Shown piece by piece: positions 59,555 to 64,000 of a stretch of 64,000 nt of DNA. The position numbers and the translations under genes are program-made. The number at the start of each line of letters is the position of its first letter. The stretch's first letter is position 1. The notes under the pieces are model-generated. The model had not been told where the DNA came from and ran no database searches. It was given only the letters and a program-made list of their open reading frames with translations. The stretch spans positions 124,001-188,000 of the forward strand of contig NZ_JAGEOK010000013.1 of the NCBI RefSeq assembly GCF_017573545.1. The letters are read 5' to 3'. The DNA comes from Actinomadura nitritigenes. Lineage in GTDB: Bacteria; Actinomycetota; Actinomycetes; Streptosporangiales; Streptosporangiaceae.

Positions 59555-60388
59555 CTACCGCTTCTTCTTGCTGCGACGACGGACGATCAGCCGGTCGCTC
59601 GACTTGTTCGCCTGGCGAGTGCGGCCTTCCTTCTTACCGTTCGGGTTCACCGGGTGCCGACCGCCGGAGGTCTTGCCCTCACCACCACCGTGCGGGTGGT
59701 CGATCGGGTTCATGGCCACACCGCGGACGGTCGGGCGCTTGCCCTTCCACCGCATCCGGCCGGCCTTGCCCCAGTTGATGTTCGACTGCTCGGCGTTGCC
59801 GACCTCGCCGACCGTCGCGCGGCAGCGCACGTCCACCATCCGCATCTCGCCCGAGGGCATGCGCAGCGTGGCGTACTTGCCCTCCTTGGCCAGCAGCTGG
59901 ACGCCGGCGCCCGCGGAGCGGGCGATCTTGGCGCCGCCGCCGGGCCGCAGCTCGATGGCGTGGATGACGGTACCCGTCGGGATGTTGCGCAGCGGCAGGC
60001 AGTTGCCCGGCTTGATGTCCGCGCCCGGCCCGTTCTCGACGCGGTCGCCCTGGCGCAGGTTCCGCGGCGCGAGGATGTAGCGCTTCTCGCCGTCCGCGTA
60101 GTGCAGCAGCGCGATGCGGGCCGTGCGGTTCGGGTCGTACTCGATGTGCGCGACCTTCGCCGGGACGCCGTCCTTGTCGTGCCGGCGGAAGTCGATCACG
60201 CGGTAGGCGCGCTTGTGGCCGCCGCCCTGGTGCCGGGTCGTGATGCGGCCGTGGTTGTTACGGCCGCCCTTCTTGGGGAGCGGACGCAGCAGCGACTTCT
60301 CCGGCTCGCTGCGCGTGACCTCGACGAAGTCGGCCACGCTGGAGCCGCGACGACCCGGAGTCGTCGGCTTGTAGTTACGGATGCCCAT
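59555..60388 (-). CDS. rplB: 50S ribosomal protein L2
   Basis: 277 aa from ATG 60388. GIRNYKPTTPGRRGSSV begins it; the peptidyl-transferase-proximal loop MNPIDHPHGGGEGKTSGGRHPV is intact near residue 225. Lies 46 bp after rplW. Confidence 0.98.
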   Translation of the reverse strand: MGIRNYKPTTPGRRGSSVADFVEVTRSEPEKSLLRPLPKKGGRNNHGRITTRHQGGGHKRAYRVIDFRRHDKDGVPAKVAHIEYDPNRTARIALLHYADGEKRYILAPRNLRQGDRVENGPGADIKPGNCLPLRNIPTGTVIHAIELRPGGGAKIARSAGAGVQLLAKEGKYATLRMPSGEMRMVDVRCRATVGEVGNAEQSNINWGKAGRMRWKGKRPTVRGVAMNPIDHPHGGGEGKTSGGRHPVNPNGKKEGRTRQANKSSDRLIVRRRSKKKR

Positions 60389-60434
60389 CTTTTTCGTTCA
60401 TCCCTATTTCAGTCTCCGGAACGACCCTGGCTCT

Positions 60435-60734
60435 TTAGGCCGGGCCGCCGAAGATGTCGATCCGCTCGCCCTCGGCGAGGCTGACGATGGCGCGCTTGGT
60501 GTCCTTGCGCTTGCCGTAGCCGAACCGGGTCCGCTTGCGCTTGCCGGGCCGGTTGAGCGTGTTCACGTTCGTCACCTTGACGCCGAACACCGACTCGACC
60601 GCCTGCTTGATCTGCGTCTTGTTGGCGTCGGTGCGGACGACGAACGTGTACTTGTTCTCGTCCAGCAGGCCGTAGCTCTTCTCCGAGACGACCGGCGCGA
60701 TGATGACGTCGCGGGGGTCGGCGATCTTGTTCAC
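60435..60734 (-). CDS. rplW: 50S ribosomal protein L23
   Basis: 99 aa from ATG 60734. DPRDVIIAPVVSEKSYGLLDENKYTF and VESVFGVKVTNVNTLN are diagnostic. Docking site for trigger factor and SRP at the tunnel exit. Lies 13 bp after rplD. Confidence 0.98.
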   Translation of the reverse strand: MNKIADPRDVIIAPVVSEKSYGLLDENKYTFVVRTDANKTQIKQAVESVFGVKVTNVNTLNRPGKRKRTRFGYGKRKDTKRAIVSLAEGERIDIFGGPA

Positions 60735-60747
60735 TGTGCGACCCTCC

Positions 60748-61350
60748 TTACTTCTTCGCCGCGCGCGAGATGAACTCGTCGTACGCCTTCTGCGTGAAGA
60801 CGACGTCGTCGTTCACCAGCACGTCGTAGGTGTTGAGCTGGTCGGAGACGAGAACGTGCACGCTCGGCTCGTTGCGCAGGCTCTTCCAGGTCAGCTCGTC
60901 CTCGCGGTCCAGGACCAGCAGGACGCGCTTGGCCTCGGTGACCGAGCGCAGCGCCGTCAGCGCCGTCTTCGTCTTTGGGGTGTCGCCCTCGATGATGTGG
61001 TCGACCACGTGCACCCGGCCGTAGCGGGCGCGGTCCGACAGGGCGCCGCGCAGCGCGGCGGCCTTCATCTTCTTGGGCGTCCGCTGCGAGTAGTCCCGCG
61101 GCTGCGGGCCGTGCACGACGCCGCCGCCGGCGAACTGGGGCGCGCGGGTCGAGCCCTGGCGGGCCCGGCCGGTGCCCTTCTGCCGGTACGGCTTCTTGCC
61201 GCCGCCGGACACCTCGCCGCGGGTCTTGGTGGAGTGCGTGCCCTGCCGCGCCGCGGCCAGCTGCGCCACCACGACCTGGTGGATCAGCGGCACGCTGGTC
61301 TTCGCGTCGAAGACCTCGGCGGGCAGATCGATGTCGATCTTGGAGGTCAC
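60748..61350 (-). CDS. rplD: 50S ribosomal protein L4
   Basis: 200 aa from GTG 61350, overlapping the rplC stop as GTGA. RQGTHSTKTRGEVSGGGKKPYRQKGTGRARQGSTRAPQ contains the tunnel loop. In E. coli L4 autoregulates the S10 operon. Confidence 0.98.
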   Translation of the reverse strand: MTSKIDIDLPAEVFDAKTSVPLIHQVVVAQLAAARQGTHSTKTRGEVSGGGKKPYRQKGTGRARQGSTRAPQFAGGGVVHGPQPRDYSQRTPKKMKAAALRGALSDRARYGRVHVVDHIIEGDTPKTKTALTALRSVTEAKRVLLVLDREDELTWKSLRNEPSVHVLVSDQLNTYDVLVNDDVVFTQKAYDEFISRAAKK

Positions 61351-61997
61351 TTGCCCGTCCCCTTCACTGCGTCGCGGACCAGCACCACGGCGCCGTTGGG
61401 ACCGGGAACCGCGCCCTTGATGAGCAACAGGTTCTTCTCCGCGTCGACGGCGTGGAGGGTCAGGTTCTGCACGGTGGTACGGGCGTTCCCGTGCCGTCCC
61501 GCCATGCGGAGGCCCTTGAAGACGCGACCCGGGGTCGCGCAGCCGCCGATCGAGCCCGGCGAGCGGTGCTTGCGCTGGGTGCCGTGCGAAGCGCTGAGGC
61601 CCTTGAAGCCGTGGCGCTTCATGACACCGGCGGTGCCCTTGCCCTTGCTCGTACCGGTGACGTCGATCTTCTGGCCGGCCTCGAAGACGCCAGCGGTGAT
61701 CTCCTGGCCGAGTTCGTACTCGGTGGTGTCATCGGAGCGCAGCTCGACGAGGTAGCGGCGCGGCGTGACGCCGGCCTTCTCGAAGTGGCCCGTGCGCGGC
61801 TTGTTCACCTTGCGCGGGTCGATCTGCCCGTACCCGATCTGGACGGCGGTGTAGCCGTCCTTCTCCTGGGTGCGGAGCTGCGTGACGACACACGGCCCGG
61901 CCTGGACGACGGTCACCGGAACGATCCGGCCCTCATCGTCGAAGACCTGGGTCATGCCGAGCTTCTCGCCCAGGACGCCCTTCCTCTGCGTGCTCAT
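61347..61997 (-). CDS. rplC: 50S ribosomal protein L3
   Basis: 216 aa from ATG 61997. GVLGEKLGMTQVFDDEG at the N-terminus; GFKGLSASHGTQRKHRSPGSIGG is the extended loop reaching the peptidyl-transferase centre. Lies 14 bp after rpsJ. Confidence 0.98.
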   Translation of the reverse strand: MSTQRKGVLGEKLGMTQVFDDEGRIVPVTVVQAGPCVVTQLRTQEKDGYTAVQIGYGQIDPRKVNKPRTGHFEKAGVTPRRYLVELRSDDTTEYELGQEITAGVFEAGQKIDVTGTSKGKGTAGVMKRHGFKGLSASHGTQRKHRSPGSIGGCATPGRVFKGLRMAGRHGNARTTVQNLTLHAVDAEKNLLLIKGAVPGPNGAVVLVRDAVKGTGK

Positions 61998-62011
61998 TTC
62001 TGGTGCGTCCC

Positions 62012-62320
62012 TCAGAGCTTGATCTCGATGTCAACGCCGGCCGGAAGGTCGAGCCGCATCAGCGAGTCGACCGTCTTGGGCGTCGGGTCGATGATGTCGA
62101 TCAACCGCTTGTGCGTGCGCATCTCGAAGTGCTCGCGGCTGTCCTTGTACTTGTGCGGCGAGCGGATGACGCAGTACACGTTCTTCTCGGTCGGCAGCGG
62201 CACCGGGCCCGCGACCTTGGCGCCCGTCCGCGTCACCGTCTCAACGATCTTCTTCGCGGAGGTGTCGATGACCTCGTGGTCGTAGGCCTTGAGCCGGATG
62301 CGGATCTTCTGTCCCGCCAT
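62012..62320 (-). CDS. rpsJ: 30S ribosomal protein S10
   Basis: 102 aa from ATG 62320. KIRIRLKAYDHEVIDTSAKKIVE and GPVPLPTEKNVYCVIRSPH are diagnostic. S10 also joins NusB in antitermination. First gene of the S10 operon, 108 bp after tuf, with only about 50 bp of leader after the tuf hairpin. Confidence 0.98.
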   Translation of the reverse strand: MAGQKIRIRLKAYDHEVIDTSAKKIVETVTRTGAKVAGPVPLPTEKNVYCVIRSPHKYKDSREHFEMRTHKRLIDIIDPTPKTVDSLMRLDLPAGVDIEIKL

Positions 62321-62370
62321 GGTGGCCTCGGTGTCCTTTGCTGTAGTGCCGCTGTTTACTTCCTGGTCGT

Positions 62371-62417
62371 GACGCGGCGGCCCGGCTGCCGGTGCTCGGC
62401 GGCCGGGCCGCCGCGTC
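62371..62417 (-). terminator. Terminator between tuf and rpsJ
   Basis: Perfect 16-bp stem GACGCGGCGGCCCGGC / GCCGGGCCGCCGCGTC with a 15-nt loop, starting 11 bp after the tuf stop. No T-run. Probably separates the str operon (fusA-tuf) from the S10 operon. Confidence 0.85.
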
Positions 62418-62428
62418 CACGAGGGGTG

Positions 62429-63622
62429 TTACTTGATGACCTTGGTGACGCGACCCGCGCCCACGGTCCGGCCACCCTCGCGGATGGCGAACTTCAGGCC
62501 CTCCTCCATGGCGACGGGCTGGATCAGCTCGACGCGCATCTCGGTGTTGTCGCCCGGCATGACCATCTCGGTGCCCTCGGGGAGGTTCACCACGCCGGTG
62601 ACGTCCGTGGTCCGGAAGTAGAACTGCGGACGGTAGTTGTTGAAGAACGGCGTGTGGCGGCCGCCCTCGTCCTTGGACAGGATGTAGACCTGCGCCTCGA
62701 ACTCGGTGTGCGGGGTGTTCGTGCCCGGCTTGATGACGCACTGGCCGCGCTCGACGTCCTCGCGCTTGATGCCGCGCAGCAGCAGGCCGACGTTGTCGCC
62801 CGCCTGGCCCTGGTCGAGCAGCTTGCGGAACATCTCGACACCGGTGACGGTCGTCTTGGACGACGCGTCCTTGATGCCGATGATCTCGACTTCCTCGTTG
62901 ACGTTCACGACGCCGCGCTCGATGCGGCCGGTGACGACCGTGCCGCGACCGGTGATCGAGAAGACGTCCTCGATCGGCATCAGGAACGGCTTCTCGGTGT
63001 CGCGCACCGGCTCCGGCACGTTCTCGTCGACGGCGTTCATCAGCTCGACGATCGACTCGGACCACTTCTCGTCGCCCTGCAGCGCCTGGAAGGCGGACAC
63101 GCGCACGACCGGGACGTCGTCGCCCGGGAACTCGTACTCGGACAGCAGCTCGCGGACCTCGAGCTCGACGAGCTCCAGGATCTCCTCGTCGTCCACCATG
63201 TCGCACTTGTTCAGCGCGACGACGATGTAGGGGACGCCGACCTGGCGGGCCAGGAGCACGTGCTCCTTGGTCTGCGGCATCGGGCCGTCGGTCGCGGCGA
63301 CCACCAGGATGGCGCCGTCCATCTGCGCCGCACCGGTGATCATGTTCTTGATGTAGTCCGCGTGACCGGGGCAGTCCACGTGCGCGTAGTGCCGGGACTC
63401 GGTCTGGTACTCCACGTGCGCGATGGAGATGGTGATACCGCGCTCGCGCTCCTCCGGCGCCTTGTCGATGTCCTCGAACGGCGTGAAGGGGTTGAGGTCC
63501 GGGTACTTGTCGTGGAGCACCTTGGTGATCGCCGCGGTAAGCGTGGTCTTACCGTGGTCGATGTGACCGATGGTGCCGATGTTCACGTGCGGCTTCGTCC
63601 GCTCGAACTTGGCCTTCGCCAC
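62429..63622 (-). CDS. tuf: Translation elongation factor Tu
   Basis: 397 aa from GTG 63622 with AAGGAG upstream. An in-frame upstream reading is not EF-Tu. GTPase motifs: P-loop GHIDHGKT (19-26), DCPGHADY (about 81-88) and NKCDMVDD (about 136-143). The switch I region is ERERGITIS. Delivers aminoacyl-tRNA to the ribosome. Lies 85 bp after fusA; in Streptomyces tuf1 has an extra promoter in this gap, not checked here. Confidence 0.99.
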   Translation of the reverse strand: MAKAKFERTKPHVNIGTIGHIDHGKTTLTAAITKVLHDKYPDLNPFTPFEDIDKAPEERERGITISIAHVEYQTESRHYAHVDCPGHADYIKNMITGAAQMDGAILVVAATDGPMPQTKEHVLLARQVGVPYIVVALNKCDMVDDEEILELVELEVRELLSEYEFPGDDVPVVRVSAFQALQGDEKWSESIVELMNAVDENVPEPVRDTEKPFLMPIEDVFSITGRGTVVTGRIERGVVNVNEEVEIIGIKDASSKTTVTGVEMFRKLLDQGQAGDNVGLLLRGIKREDVERGQCVIKPGTNTPHTEFEAQVYILSKDEGGRHTPFFNNYRPQFYFRTTDVTGVVNLPEGTEMVMPGDNTEMRVELIQPVAMEEGLKFAIREGGRTVGAGRVTKVIK

Positions 63623-63707
63623 TGGTTGCTCCTTGTTGCGATCCTCGGCCGTCTGGAACGACCGCTTCGATGTACGTCTGGTGTGATCTGTGGGCAGGCC
63701 CGGGTGC

Positions 63708-64000
63708 TTACTCGCCCCGCGCCTTGGCGATGATCTCCTGCGCGACGTTCCCCGGAACCTCGGCGTAGGAGTCGAACTGCATGGTGAAGACAGCCCGGCC
63801 CTGGGTCTTGCTGCGCAGATCACCCACGTAGCCGAACATCTCGGACAGCGGCACGAGCGCCTTGATGACGCGCATCCCGCTGCGCTCGTCCATGGACTGG
63901 ACCTGGCCGCGGCGGCTGTTGAGGTCGCCGATCACGTCGCCCATGTTGTCCTCGGGCGTGGTGACCTCGACGGCCATCATCGGCTCCAGCAGCGTGGGGG
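63708..64000 (-). CDS. fusA: Translation elongation factor G, C-terminal end (5' part beyond the window edge)
   Basis: Last 97 residues of EF-G, open to the right edge. Domain IV/V features: TLLEPMMAVEVTTPED, MGDVIGDLNSRRGQV and the end of domain V, TQGRAVFTMQFDSYAEVP. The final AQEIIAKARGE is typical. EF-G drives ribosomal translocation. PEDNMGDV has Asn where Tyr or Phe is common. Confidence 0.97.
   Translation of the reverse strand, partial: PTLLEPMMAVEVTTPEDNMGDVIGDLNSRRGQVQSMDERSGMRVIKALVPLSEMFGYVGDLRSKTQGRAVFTMQFDSYAEVPGNVAQEIIAKARGE

Overview
The window is chromosomal DNA of a high-GC actinobacterium. The best guess is a Thermomonosporaceae or Streptosporangiales member such as Actinomadura. 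This is inferred from very high GC with GTG/TTG starts, an XRE/DUF5753 regulator with DUF397 partners, a SigD-RsdA pair beside groESL, the tsaD-rimI-tsaB/tsaE-alr cluster, and the actinobacterial order of the S10, spc and alpha ribosomal operons. No rRNA, tRNA, insertion sequence, prophage or CRISPR array was recognised. Most of the window is core genome, with small accessory cassettes between the conserved blocks.

Layout. 1-3660: an RsdA-like anti-sigma factor (cut by the left edge), ECF sigma factor SigD, and groES-groEL behind a CIRCE operator, all on the minus strand. 3778-8511: plus-strand THUMP-like methyltransferase, a long coiled-coil protein with 7- and 11-residue repeats behind a 610-bp noncoding stretch, and an APH-fold kinase. 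8501-16896: minus-strand housekeeping block tsaD-rimI-tsaB, a repeat-rich membrane protein, tsaE, alpha/beta hydrolase, alr and nnr. It covers tRNA t6A synthesis, cell-wall D-alanine and NAD(P)H repair. 17192-18792: XRE regulator and two DUF397 genes. 18935-21860: glmS and coaA, divergent.

21846-33970 is an accessory region. It holds a frameshifted DUF4328 gene, a TetR with a small membrane protein, a GNAT, a CadD-like transporter, a TetR/NmrA/MFS cassette, a four-gene double ABC exporter, a DUF389 protein, a secreted HNH-nuclease lipoprotein and a small pentad-repeat protein. 34042-36628: glmM, rpsI and rplM. 37190-41248: a secreted CAP protein and two paralogous membrane proteins with long low-complexity cytoplasmic parts. 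41344-46460: truA and the alpha operon, infA-rpmJ-rpsM-rpsK-rpsD-rpoA-rplQ. 46722-49447: four unrelated genes lying between infA and map. 49488-64000: map-adk-secY, the spc and S10 operons, tuf and the 3' end of fusA, all minus.

The ribosomal block shows tight coupling (many ATGA/GTGA overlaps). Most gaps longer than about 45 bp inside it hold a perfect inverted repeat. Strong bidirectional terminators (stems of 11-20 bp) separate several convergent gene pairs. The most unusual items are the 7-to-11 periodicity switch in the coiled-coil protein, the ten-fold pentad protein, three membrane proteins with repetitive N-termini, the frameshifted DUF4328 gene, and the tetranucleotide-periodic palindrome at the NmrA promoter. 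I did not find a clearly new multi-gene system.
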